Shown: piece by piece, positions 18,925 to 27,457 of the stretch
Position numbering within the stretch: position 1 is the stretch's first letter
Layout of the letters: each line of letters starts with the position of its first letter
Source of the DNA: Planctomycetaceae bacterium
Lineage (GTDB): Bacteria; Planctomycetota; Planctomycetia; Pirellulales; PNKZ01
Direction of reading: 5' to 3'
DNA length: 41,139 nt
Assembly: GCA_016793115.1 (NCBI GenBank)
Contig: JAEUIN010000406.1
Span: 1-41,139 of the forward strand
Notes under the pieces: model-generated
What the model was told of the DNA's origin: nothing
Databases searched by the model: none
Seen by the model: the letters and a program-made list of their open reading frames with translations, nothing else
Made by a program: the position numbers and the translations under genes

Positions 18925-19707
18925 CTACCGGCGGGCGGTCGAACGCCGTGCCGGATCTTGTCGATAGACTTCGCTCAGGATCGCATAGAGCTCCGGGTGC
19001 AGTTCTTGCATCGCATGCGGCCGGGTCAAGAACGTCTCCGTGATCACGGCGAAAAACTCGGCCCGATTCGTCGCGCCGTAACAGTCGATCAACGTGTGAC
19101 GACCGTGCGCACACTCATGCGTTAGTCGGCGGAACTCCTCATCGGTCACTTCGAGCCAACGCCGATCCTGTTGCGCGGTTTCCAACGGCGGCGTGCCGTC
19201 GACATTGCGACCGTTGAGCATGTCCAGTTGGTGCGCAAACTCGTGATAGACCACGTTACCATGCGTTCGCCGCCGGCCTCCGGCGAGCACGTCGGTCCAA
19301 GAAAGAACCACCGGCCCGCGATACCAGGCTTCTCCCAGTCGAGCCGAATCCGCTTCGGCGACGCCCGCTCCCGACGAAGTCGCCGCGCCGGGCGCGACAT
19401 AGGCGGCCGGATAGATGAGAATTGAAAGCACATGGTCGAAGTACTGGTCGCCGAGGCCAAGGACGAGGATGCCGACCTGCGCGGCGATCGTCACGCGAAC
19501 TTCATCGGTGATCGTCAAGCCGCCGCATCCCTCCCAATGCTTCTCGGCGGCGAACACCTGAACATAGCGGCGGACCGTCGCTTGTTCGTCCTGACCGAGA
19601 TCGCGGTAATCCCGCACGTTTTGTTCCAACGCCTCCCGCCAAGGTTCGGGAAACGGCCCGGATCGCAGCGAACGACGTCGCCGCTCGCGAAGCCAAGAGA
19701 AAATCAC
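18925..19707 (-). CDS. mtfA: MtfA-like zinc-dependent peptidase (M90 family)
   Basis: A 260-residue protein with the zinc-binding motif HEFAH (residues 155-159) in the context VVYHEFAHQLDMLNG, and a downstream NRAEFFAV segment (E217) that would supply the third zinc ligand. This arrangement matches MtfA, the peptidase first described in E. coli as a regulator of the glucose phosphotransferase repressor Mlc; length is near the usual 265 residues. No signal peptide is seen, so it is probably cytoplasmic. The GTG start (19707-19705) overlaps the TGA stop of the upstream chloride channel gene as GTGA, which indicates translational coupling. What an MtfA homologue acts on in a planctomycete is unknown; the coupling to an ion channel gene is the only hint in the sequence. 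Confidence 0.88.
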   Translation of the reverse strand: MIFSWLRERRRRSLRSGPFPEPWREALEQNVRDYRDLGQDEQATVRRYVQVFAAEKHWEGCGGLTITDEVRVTIAAQVGILVLGLGDQYFDHVLSILIYPAAYVAPGAATSSGAGVAEADSARLGEAWYRGPVVLSWTDVLAGGRRRTHGNVVYHEFAHQLDMLNGRNVDGTPPLETAQQDRRWLEVTDEEFRRLTHECAHGRHTLIDCYGATNRAEFFAVITETFLTRPHAMQELHPELYAILSEVYRQDPARRSTARR

Positions 19708-21635
19708 GATGGGTCGTTCTCCGCGACGCCTTCCGCGGCCGACATTCCTTGGACATGTTGCAAATACGCGCCGGCGATCGCCGCGCGCCGCACCGTGGCC
19801 GTCAGCGTCCGCGTCGCCGGATCGCCGACGACGGGCAATTCCAGCAAGTTCTCAACGACGAACAACTCCATCGCCCGATCGACCGAATCGGTGGGCAGCA
19901 ACGTGGAACACTTGGCTCGCATCACGTCGGCCGCGACGATCAACGAGCTTGCCTCGACGACGCGCATGGCCGCAAACGCTTCCTCGATGCCGACGACTCC
20001 CAACAATCCACCTTGCTCGTCGACGACCGGGGCGACGCCCTGGGGATTGAGCGCCAATCGATCGCGGATGCGCTCAAGCGGCGAATCGGCGCGGAGGCAG
20101 GCGGCCACGTCGATCGGCGTCTGAAACTGACCGACCGTAAGATCGCCCAACATTCCCCGTACGAACTCGGCTTGGTGGGCCGGCGACCGCGTTCGGCTAA
20201 GCACTTGGGCGCTATAGATCGATTGTTCGTCGGAAAGTAGAAATGACAATACGCAGACCCAAAGCGTCGGCAGCAATAAGTCGTAGCCGCCGGTTAACTC
20301 GCCGACCATGACGATCGTCGAAAACGGCGTCTTCGCCGCCGCGGCGAAAAAACCTGCCATGCCGACGACGACGAACGTCGACGGGTGCGGAACGAGCGCC
20401 GGCCAGAGATGATGCAGAGCCACGCCCAGCGCTCCGCCGCCGCAACCGCCGATCACCATCGACGGACCGAATACGCCGGCCGAACCGCCGCTGCCGATCG
20501 TCAGCCCTGTCGTACAGATCTTTCCCACGGCGACCGCGAGCAAGAGCGCAGCGAGCGTCAGATTTCCTGCTTCCCCCGGGGTGAGCGTCAAACCGGTCTG
20601 CAAGATGCCGTAGCCTGCGCCGAGCACGGCCAGCACTTGCGGGTCGCGGCCGAACGCGTAGTATAGCGCGAGTCCGACCAAGGCCGAGAGCAGGGCGCCC
20701 ACGGCCGGCTTCAAGTGCGGCTTGAACCCCAGTCGGTGAAATTGGTGCGTCAGGCCGTAAAAGCTCCGTGTGAACAGCATCGCCGACAGCACACAACACA
20801 AGGCTAAGAGCGTATACGGAATCAATTCCCATACGGAATTGAAGCTCAATGCCTCCAACTGCGCCGGCGACAGCGTAAACAACGGCTCCCAGCCGAAGGC
20901 AAGCGCGAACGTGCAATAGGCCACGACGCTGGCAAGCGCCGCGGGCATGATGACCTCGGATTCGAAATCCGGCGACGCATAGAGCACTTCGGCGGCAAAC
21001 AACGCCCCCGCCAAGGGCGCATGAAATATCGCCGCGACACCGGCTCCCATTCCCGCCGCCATCAAGACGCGGCGTTCGGCGGGCCTCATTTTAAGTATGC
21101 CGCCGAGGAACGACCCGAAGCCTGCGCCGATCAGCGCGATCGGCCCTTCACGACCGCCGGAGCCGCCGGTGCTGATCGTCAGGGCGCTGCTGACGATCTT
21201 GATAAGCGGCACGCGGGGCCGAATGAAGCCTTGCCGATGATGGTAGGCCGCGATGGCCGAGTCGGTGCCATGCCCCTCCGCTTCCGGAGCAAACGTATAG
21301 ACCAGCCATCCGCTAAGCAACCCACCAAGGGCGGCGACGATTGGAAGGAGCCACGGCTGAAACGCCGTGGGCGCCGCGGCGAACAACGCCACTTCACCGC
21401 CAGGTTCCGCGGGTTGATAGCCTGCGAAGCTTTCCAAAGCGGCGTACAACACCGCTTTACAAGCGGCATAGAACCCAATGGCGCCGACCCCGGCCACGAC
21501 GCCGACCACGAGCGACATGCCGAGCAAGCGAGCCTGCGATCGAACGCGGCGCTTACTGAGCGACAAGAATTCAGGAAACCATCGAATCGGGTGCGACACT
21601 GCGGGCAGTTCTCGTCGATTGGAATTGCGCACCAT
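19704..21635 (-). CDS. ClC-family chloride channel/antiporter with C-terminal CBS domains
   Basis: A 643-residue integral membrane protein with ClC signatures. GSGGREGPIALIGAGFGS (around 158-174) carries the gating glutamate E163, and GSAGVFGPS is the second selectivity-filter segment. The usual GSGIP position reads GHGTD (121-125), a variant seen in other CBS-containing prokaryotic homologues. Roughly 45-480 is membrane-spanning. The cytoplasmic tail (about 500-625) contains two CBS motifs (QFQTPIDVAAC... and DVMRAKCSTLLPTDSVDRAMELF), which in this family bind nucleotides and modulate transport. The start ATG (21635) has only a weak purine stretch (AGAGAG) upstream. The gene runs straight into the mtfA-like gene. 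Whether it is a channel or a Cl-/H+ antiporter cannot be told from what I can see. Confidence 0.9.
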   Translation of the reverse strand: MVRNSNRRELPAVSHPIRWFPEFLSLSKRRVRSQARLLGMSLVVGVVAGVGAIGFYAACKAVLYAALESFAGYQPAEPGGEVALFAAAPTAFQPWLLPIVAALGGLLSGWLVYTFAPEAEGHGTDSAIAAYHHRQGFIRPRVPLIKIVSSALTISTGGSGGREGPIALIGAGFGSFLGGILKMRPAERRVLMAAGMGAGVAAIFHAPLAGALFAAEVLYASPDFESEVIMPAALASVVAYCTFALAFGWEPLFTLSPAQLEALSFNSVWELIPYTLLALCCVLSAMLFTRSFYGLTHQFHRLGFKPHLKPAVGALLSALVGLALYYAFGRDPQVLAVLGAGYGILQTGLTLTPGEAGNLTLAALLLAVAVGKICTTGLTIGSGGSAGVFGPSMVIGGCGGGALGVALHHLWPALVPHPSTFVVVGMAGFFAAAAKTPFSTIVMVGELTGGYDLLLPTLWVCVLSFLLSDEQSIYSAQVLSRTRSPAHQAEFVRGMLGDLTVGQFQTPIDVAACLRADSPLERIRDRLALNPQGVAPVVDEQGGLLGVVGIEEAFAAMRVVEASSLIVAADVMRAKCSTLLPTDSVDRAMELFVVENLLELPVVGDPATRTLTATVRRAAIAGAYLQHVQGMSAAEGVAENDPS

Positions 21636-22090
21636 GGACGGATCATCTCTCTGTTCGCGATATATTGCGAGGCCGCGCGGCGCCGAAGTCTAGCATGGCC
21701 GGCGTAGCGACGTGACAAGATCGCTCGGTGCGTCAGGTAGAATCCCGCCGTGGTTTTGCACAAATTCCCTCCGTCGGAGGGCGCTGCCGGCGTCGCCTCC
21801 CTTTGAGTCGTCTCCGCACAACTGCGTAGTACCACACGCGAACGCATCCCGACTCAGCTTGTCTTGCCTGGGCGATTCGCGATACTTCACATTCGGCTAA
21901 GGAGAGCAATCGAACTGCCGATTCGGCTCGACGACGGCATCCGACTGCTCGAAAGGATTCGAACCGCTTTCGGCCGTGAAGACTTCATAACTAAGGCGGC
22001 CTTCCAAGCGGACGACGGCGGCGGAGTCGTTAGTTCGTTTTTCGAACCGCCGCAAGCTCCGCAACGATCTCCGATCGGTCAAGTTCCGTC
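21636..22090. other. Divergent intergenic region with a short palindrome
   Basis: About 455 bp between the divergently read chloride channel and hybrid kinase genes. No credible gene is seen. A palindrome CCCTCCG-T-CGGAGGG lies at 21767-21781. As RNA it would form CCCTC/GAGGG with a 5-nt loop. Promoters for both flanking genes should be here, but no clear -35/-10 pair was recognised. Confidence 0.5.
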
Positions 22091-25000
22091 GTGCAACCGT
22101 ACGTCTTTCTCAATACGCTGTTCGTCGGCTTCTTCGCCTTCGCCGCGATCCACTACTTTTTGATGTGGTGGATGTCGCGCAGCGAACGTCTTCTCCTCTA
22201 CTTCTCCGCGCACTGCTTATCCTTCTCCGGCTACATTCTCTCGTTGCTCTGGATCGCCGCCGCACGTGATCCTAAGGCGTTTCTCGTCGGCATCGACGGA
22301 CGCATAGCGTTCGGCATGGCGGCGACCGTAACGACCGTTTGGATCGTGCAACTTCTCACCGGCATCCAGGCTCGGCGGTACACTTGGTTTGTGACGATCT
22401 CCGGCGGAGTGATCGTCTTCATCCATCTCTTCATCTTTCCGCTCGGCGGCGAGGTTCAAGAAATCTACCGCGCTCCGCTCCCGTGGGGCGAGGTCGTCAC
22501 CGTCGGCTGCGATGCGAAGCGCGGCTGGTGGATCGGACCGATCTATGCCTTGGCGGTCTCCGCCGACTTGTTCGCCGTCTTCGCCGGTTGGCGGCTGGGA
22601 AGGCGCGATAAGATCGGCGCGCTGTTGATCTTCGTGGCCAGCGGCGGCAGCATGGCCGCCGCGGTCGCCGGGTTGTTCGTCGACCTCCTCCACAGTCGTC
22701 TGCCGTATATCGGCGATTTGCCGTACGGAACCTGGGTGATTCTCATCGGCATTCAGATTTCGCGAGAATACCGTCGTCGCAGCGATGCCTTGCGCGAGAG
22801 CGAAGAGCGGTATCGTATGCTTGTCGACAACCAAACGGAATTCGTCGTGAAGTGGCTGCCCGACGGCACCCGTCTCTTCGCCAACGAGAGCTACAAACGC
22901 TATTTCGGGCTGCCGGATCAAGAGTGCGTCGGCACGAGTTTCCTGCCGCTCGTCGCGCCCGAATATCGCGAAATGATTCGGCGCAAAATCGCTTCGCTCA
23001 CTCCCGAGCGTCCGGAAGCGATGGAGGAGCACGAAGTCTTGAAGCCCGACGGCGGAAGGGGCTGGCAAGAGTGGATCGACCGCGGTCGTTTCGACGTTCA
23101 AGGACGGTTGATCGATCTGATTTCAACGGGCCGCGACGTTACGCCTCGCAAGCAAAGCGACTTGGCGCTGCGGCGCAGCGAAGAACGCTATCGATTGCTT
23201 ACGGAGCGGGCCGGCATGATGGTCTGGGAAGCGGACGTCAAGACGTTTTGCTTCACTTACGTCAGCGATTCGGCGGAGCAATTCCTTGGGTTTCCGGCCG
23301 AAGAGTGGTACCGCTCCGGATTCTGGGAAGCGCAAATCCATCCCGACGATCGCGCCGCGGCGATTGAATCATGCCTGAGTCATATCCGCCTGAAAATCAA
23401 TCATCGGTTCGAGTACCGCATGCTTCGGGCCGACGGACGAACGCTGTGGGTGGAAGACGTCGTCAACTTGATCGTCGAAGGCGACGAAGTCGTCGGGCTG
23501 CGCGGATTACTGATCGATATCACGGCGCGTGTCGAAGCCGATGCGGCCCTCCGAGAAAGCCGGGAACGATTTCGCGGCGCCTTCGACCACGCTGCGATCG
23601 GCTTGGGAATCGTCGGCATCGATGGGCGGTGGCTGAAAGTCAATCAATCTCTTTGCGATATGCTCGGCTACGAGGAATCCGAATTGCTGGAAATGGACTT
23701 CCAAGCCATCACGCACGCGGAAGACCTCGCGGCCGATCTCCGGCTCGTCCGCCGCACGCTGGCCGGCGAAATCGATACGTTTCGCATGGAAAAACGCTAT
23801 CTCACGAAATCGGGGAGAATCGTTTGGGCTCTGCTCTGCGTCTCGTTAGTTCGAGGCAATTCGGGCGAACCGCTTTACTTCGTTTCGCAAATCGAGGACA
23901 TCACCGAGCGCCGAGAAGCCGAACGCAAACTGCTCGAAACAAGCCGAGCCAACGAAGAGCTGCTTGCGCTGCTGGACACCTTGCACAGCGAGGCCCCCGT
24001 CGGCCTCGCCTTCGTCGATTCCGACTTCCGCTTCGTTCGCTGCAATCGGGCGCTCAGCGAGATCAATGGAATCCCGATCGAACGTCACATCGGCCGCACC
24101 GTCGCCGAAGTGGTTCCCGAACTCTGGCCGACGCTGAAACCGATCTACGAAGAAGTTCGCGCGAGCCAGACGGCGTCGGTCGACTTCGAAGTCGCCGGGA
24201 TTACGCCGGCCGTGCCGTGCGGGCACCGCCATTGGCTCACCAGTCTGTATCCTGTGAGAATCGGCGACGAAGTCATCGGCTTGGGCTTGATCGTCACAGA
24301 AATCACCGAGCGCAAGCGCATTGAGCAGGCCTTCGCATCGAGTGAAGCGCGTACCCGCGCCATCCTCCGTGCGGTTCCGGATTTGATGATCCATCTCGAC
24401 TCGCATGAGACGGTGCTCGACTATTCCGCGCCGCAACCGTCGGTCGACGGCGGCTGTTTGGTCGGCAAGCGCCTCGACGACGTGTTTCCGCCCGCGGTCG
24501 CCGCGCAATTTCGCGAGCATTCCGCACAAACTCTCGCCGGCCGCGGACCGCGGCACTTCGAATACCAACTCGATTCCGACCCGCGGGAGCGGAAGTCGTA
24601 CGAAGCCCGCATGGCTCTCTGCGGCACCGGCGAAACGGTGACGATCGTTCGCGACGTCACCGAGCGCAAGCAACTGGAGGAACGGCTTCGCCACGGCCAA
24701 AAAATGGAGGCCATCGGCCGACTGGCGGGCGGTATCGCGCACGACTTCAACAACATCGTCACGGTCGTGTCGATCTACGGCAAATTGATGCTCGAAACGA
24801 TGTCGGACGACGACCCGCACCGAGCCGGGGCTCAAGCCATTCTCGACGCGGCCGATCGCGCCACGGGACTGACGCGGAGCATTCTGGCGTTCAGCCGCAA
24901 ACAATTGGTCCAGCCGGTCACCGTCGACTTGAACGAAGTCGTGCGGCAGGCCCAACCCTTGCTCAAGCAACTCCTCGTCGACGAAATCCGCCTCACGGTC

Positions 25001-25813
25001 GATCTCGACCCTCAGCCGTGCTACGTGCGAATCGACCGTCATCAGATCGATCAGGTCTTGATGAATTTGTCCGTCAACTCGCGCGATGCCATGCGCGACG
25101 GCGGCCGATTGACGATCGCAACTCGGATCGTCGCCGCGCCCGGCGCGGAGAAATCGTCGTGTGAGGATGCGGCCGAACGGCGACGCGTCGAGTTGATCGT
25201 CACCGATACCGGCACCGGCATCGACGAGGCCGATAAAGAGCGGATCTTCGAACCGTTTTTCACGACCAAGCCGGCAGGACGCGGGACCGGTTTGGGGTTG
25301 GCCGTCGTCTACGGCATCGTCGAGCAAAGCGGCGGCGCGATCCGCGTGGAAAGCCGGCGCGGCGTCGGCACCGCGGTCAGCATCGACTTTCCGCTTTCCC
25401 TTTCCGAAAGTTCGCCTCTTCCGACGCCGAACGCGCCGCTTGCCGCGGCGAGCCGTGAGTTGATTCTCGTCGTCGACGATGAAGAGCCGATCCGCCGAGC
25501 GGTCACCACGATTCTAGAGCGTTCCGGCTATCGAGTCGTCGCCGCCGCCGGCTGCGAAGATGCGTTGCGCGCATTCGAGCGGCGAAAAGACGAAATCCGC
25601 CTGCTTTTGACCGACGTCGTTCTCCCGGACGGCGACGGGCGCGGGATCGCCGAACAAATCACCGCGACGTACGGTCCGTTCCCGGTGCTGCTGATGAGCG
25701 GCTACCACGACGTCGGCGATGAATCGAATCGCTGCGGCCGCTTGCTCGAAAAGCCGTTCACGCCGGAGACGCTCACGGAAGCGGTCCGCCGATCGCTCGA
25801 CACCGCTCGCTGA
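22091..25813 (+). CDS. Membrane-bound multi-PAS hybrid histidine kinase / response regulator
   Basis: A 1,240-residue sensor. Residues 1-230 hold about seven hydrophobic segments (membrane sensor region without a recognised family name). Five PAS/PAC units follow at roughly 240-355, 365-480, 485-610, 620-740 and 745-860, each opened by motifs such as SEERYRML or RERFRGAF and closed by DIT/DVTxRK. The HisKA domain has LAGGIAHDFNN with the phosphorylated H884, of NtrB-like type. The ATPase domain has the N box (LMNLSVNSRDAM), DTGTGI, FEPFFTTK and GTGLGLAVVYG. The C-terminal receiver (about 1125-1240) has VVDDEEP, the acceptor D1175 in LLTDVVLPDGDG and the LEKPF lysine. The start is GTG at 22091. 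The next gene is a convergent FixJ-like regulator 19 bp away, a plausible but unproven partner. The signal sensed is unknown. Confidence 0.92.
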   Translation: MQPYVFLNTLFVGFFAFAAIHYFLMWWMSRSERLLLYFSAHCLSFSGYILSLLWIAAARDPKAFLVGIDGRIAFGMAATVTTVWIVQLLTGIQARRYTWFVTISGGVIVFIHLFIFPLGGEVQEIYRAPLPWGEVVTVGCDAKRGWWIGPIYALAVSADLFAVFAGWRLGRRDKIGALLIFVASGGSMAAAVAGLFVDLLHSRLPYIGDLPYGTWVILIGIQISREYRRRSDALRESEERYRMLVDNQTEFVVKWLPDGTRLFANESYKRYFGLPDQECVGTSFLPLVAPEYREMIRRKIASLTPERPEAMEEHEVLKPDGGRGWQEWIDRGRFDVQGRLIDLISTGRDVTPRKQSDLALRRSEERYRLLTERAGMMVWEADVKTFCFTYVSDSAEQFLGFPAEEWYRSGFWEAQIHPDDRAAAIESCLSHIRLKINHRFEYRMLRADGRTLWVEDVVNLIVEGDEVVGLRGLLIDITARVEADAALRESRERFRGAFDHAAIGLGIVGIDGRWLKVNQSLCDMLGYEESELLEMDFQAITHAEDLAADLRLVRRTLAGEIDTFRMEKRYLTKSGRIVWALLCVSLVRGNSGEPLYFVSQIEDITERREAERKLLETSRANEELLALLDTLHSEAPVGLAFVDSDFRFVRCNRALSEINGIPIERHIGRTVAEVVPELWPTLKPIYEEVRASQTASVDFEVAGITPAVPCGHRHWLTSLYPVRIGDEVIGLGLIVTEITERKRIEQAFASSEARTRAILRAVPDLMIHLDSHETVLDYSAPQPSVDGGCLVGKRLDDVFPPAVAAQFREHSAQTLAGRGPRHFEYQLDSDPRERKSYEARMALCGTGETVTIVRDVTERKQLEERLRHGQKMEAIGRLAGGIAHDFNNIVTVVSIYGKLMLETMSDDDPHRAGAQAILDAADRATGLTRSILAFSRKQLVQPVTVDLNEVVRQAQPLLKQLLVDEIRLTVDLDPQPCYVRIDRHQIDQVLMNLSVNSRDAMRDGGRLTIATRIVAAPGAEKSSCEDAAERRRVELIVTDTGTGIDEADKERIFEPFFTTKPAGRGTGLGLAVVYGIVEQSGGAIRVESRRGVGTAVSIDFPLSLSESSPLPTPNAPLAAASRELILVVDDEEPIRRAVTTILERSGYRVVAAAGCEDALRAFERRKDEIRLLLTDVVLPDGDGRGIAEQITATYGPFPVLLMSGYHDVGDESNRCGRLLEKPFTPETLTEAVRRSLDTAR

Positions 25814-25832
25814 CTAGTCGGTAAGTCTCGAC

Positions 25833-26651
25833 CTACCTCATTCGGTCGCCGGCGGACGCCTCGTCCGGGATCTGAAATACGGAGTCGGCGGCCGGCCCGC
25901 AGAAGCGGCCGCCCAGCGACTCTTGAGGAGCGTCGAGTCGGTATTCCGCGATCCGATTGTACTGCGAGCGTCGTCGATGCGTGTCGTCGGAATCGACCAC
26001 GGCGACGATGCGCCCCAATTGCGCGACCGAAGCGATGCCGAGCTTGTTGAAGATTTGACGACGTCGATTCTCGACGGTCCGAACCGACACCCCCAACCGC
26101 GAAGCCACCGTCTTGTTCGGCAGCCCGTCGAGAATCATCTCGATCGTCAGGCGTTCTTTTTCATTGATCAGCGACCAAACTTCTCGAGCCCTCCGTTCGC
26201 GACGACAGCGCATCTGATTCATGATGCTCCACTCGCACGCCTCGCGAACCGTGTCGCGCAGCCGATCGAAAGCGAACGGCTTTTCGAGGACCGTCCAACA
26301 TCCCAGAGTCATAGCTTGCAACGTATTGGTGACGTCCGCATAACCGGAGATCACGATGTTCGGACGATGGCGCGTGCGCCCTTCGTCGGCCAGCGAATGA
26401 ATAAGTTGCAGACCGTATTCGTTCGCCAACTGTAAGTCGACCAACGTGCAGCCCGGCTTCTCGTCGAACTGCTCGCGCTGAGCGGCGAATTCCGCGGCCG
26501 AATGAAAACAAACGACTTCAAAGTCGAGCGGCGCAAGTACGGCCACGATGGCTCGTGCGACCAACGCATCGTCGTCGACGACGACGACGCAGGGACGAAC
26601 CGTGTGTTCCGTTTGACCCAACGGAGACATGTTTTGCATGAAGTCGGTCAT
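25833..26651 (-). CDS. FixJ/LuxR-type two-component response regulator
   Basis: A receiver domain (about 20-140) begins VVVVDDDA, with acceptor D72 in TLVDLQLANEYG and the conserved lysine in VLEKPF. It is followed by a LuxR-type helix-turn-helix (about 165-225): NEKERLTIEMILDG...NKTVASRLGVSVRTVENRR...KLG. This is the NarL/FixJ layout, so it should bind DNA and regulate transcription. A tail of about 50 residues after the helix-turn-helix is unusual for this family and shows no known domain. The start is uncertain: ATGs at 26651, 26639 and 26630 are all possible, and a longer frame from TTG 26720 lacks a ribosome site. AAGGGG just upstream of 26651 is at better spacing for 26639. It converges with the hybrid kinase gene, which has its own receiver, suggesting a phosphorelay or simply adjacency. 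Confidence 0.88.
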   Translation of the reverse strand: MTDFMQNMSPLGQTEHTVRPCVVVVDDDALVARAIVAVLAPLDFEVVCFHSAAEFAAQREQFDEKPGCTLVDLQLANEYGLQLIHSLADEGRTRHRPNIVISGYADVTNTLQAMTLGCWTVLEKPFAFDRLRDTVREACEWSIMNQMRCRRERRAREVWSLINEKERLTIEMILDGLPNKTVASRLGVSVRTVENRRRQIFNKLGIASVAQLGRIVAVVDSDDTHRRRSQYNRIAEYRLDAPQESLGGRFCGPAADSVFQIPDEASAGDRMR

Positions 26652-27075
26652 CCCCTTACCCGAGACGTAACATAACCTCGCCGTCATTGAACTAGAGAGA
26701 GTGTAAGCACCCACTCCCAAGGCGACGACATGAGTGTCTTCGGCAGCGTGGATTTCAAACTTGATGCGGCAACCTTTAGGGAAGTTTCGGGCGCATACCG
26801 AGTTAGCTACACTCCTAACGGTTCCGTAAGCACTCTCGCCGGAGGGGGAGAACGGAGTCCGCGTTAAGTGCCGAGGCCAATCATATGCGAATCATCGCGA
26901 CTTTTCGTCTATGCCAGGGCCGGCATTTAATTGGAATCGTCGGGTCATTCAGAAGTGTCGAACCAATCTCGCCCCTCGAAAGTTTGGCTTTGACGCGTCT
27001 GCGTCAAAGCGAATTCACTTGGCAGAATCCTCGAAAAAATCTTCGACGCGTCGGTTACTTCCCGACAAGACCGGC
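26652..27075. other. Intergenic region between the response regulator and the GlsB-like gene
   Basis: About 420 bp. A 74-codon plus-strand frame (26885-27109) overlaps the end of the GlsB-like gene and has no recognisable product or ribosome site, so it is not called. The only strong structure is the hairpin at 26987-27010. The promoter of the response regulator gene should be in the right-hand part of the stretch next to 26652 (minus strand), but I could not pick a convincing one. Confidence 0.5.
26987..27010 (-). terminator. Perfect 10-bp hairpin downstream of the GlsB-like gene
   Basis: GCTTTGACGC (26987-26996) and GCGTCAAAGC (27001-27010) form a perfect 10-bp stem with a 4-nt loop, 65 nt after the GlsB-like stop codon on the minus strand. 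No U tract follows, so it is either a U-less terminator or an RNA-stabilising 3' hairpin. Confidence 0.45.
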
Positions 27076-27336
27076 TCAGCCGATCTGCCGTCGCTTCAAG
27101 GAGATATAGCCCATCAGCAAAATCACGGCACCGATCGTCGACATGATGATGCCGGAAGGATGAATCGTCGAATCACGCGGGTCGACTCCGAACAACAACG
27201 ACGATAAAAACCCGCCGACGAGCGACCCGGCCATACCGAGTCCGAGAGTCAACAAGAAACCCAGCGGTTGACGACCGGGAACGAGCAACCGACCGAGCAA
27301 TCCGGCGATGATACCGACTATAATCCAACCAATCAT
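27076..27336 (-). CDS. GlsB/YeaQ/YmgE-family small membrane protein
   Basis: An 86-residue protein with three hydrophobic helices: IGWIIVGIIAGLLGRLLVPG, FLLTLGLGMAGSLVGGFLSSLLFG and GIIMSTIGAVILLMGYISL, ending in basic KRRQIG. The glycine-rich helices and the overall length match the GlsB/YeaQ/YmgE (transglycosylase-associated) family, small inner-membrane proteins linked to general stress. Biochemical role is not established. The ATG at 27336 follows AAAGGG with about 8 nt spacing and is preferred over an upstream TTG (27360). The gene lies downstream of cysNC on the same strand, about 120 bp away, and is more likely a separate unit. Confidence 0.88.
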   Translation of the reverse strand: MIGWIIVGIIAGLLGRLLVPGRQPLGFLLTLGLGMAGSLVGGFLSSLLFGVDPRDSTIHPSGIIMSTIGAVILLMGYISLKRRQIG

Positions 27337-27389
27337 GACCGAGCCCTTTCTGTGCTTCAACTTTTCTACCCGCCCAAGCGAGTCGAGCG

Positions 27390-27403
27390 GCCACGGAAGT
27401 GGC
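27390..27403 (-). terminator. Short hairpin after cysNC
   Basis: GCCAC (27390-27394), loop GGAA, GTGGC (27399-27403) gives a 5-bp stem 54 nt after the cysNC stop codon on the minus strand. No U tract is present. A weak terminator candidate. Confidence 0.25.
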
Positions 27404-27457
27404 TGTAGAGCAAAGGGCGTGCCGCAGGGCCGGTCCGCGACGGCGACTAGCGATAAG

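Noticed and set aside
23846..25327. 493-codon minus-strand frame opposite the hybrid kinase
   Set aside because: Antisense shadow of a gene with full kinase motifs; its translation shows no domain.
26885..27109. 74-codon plus-strand frame in an intergenic gap
   Set aside because: No ribosome site, no recognisable product, contains the hairpin at 26987-27010 and overlaps the GlsB-like gene.
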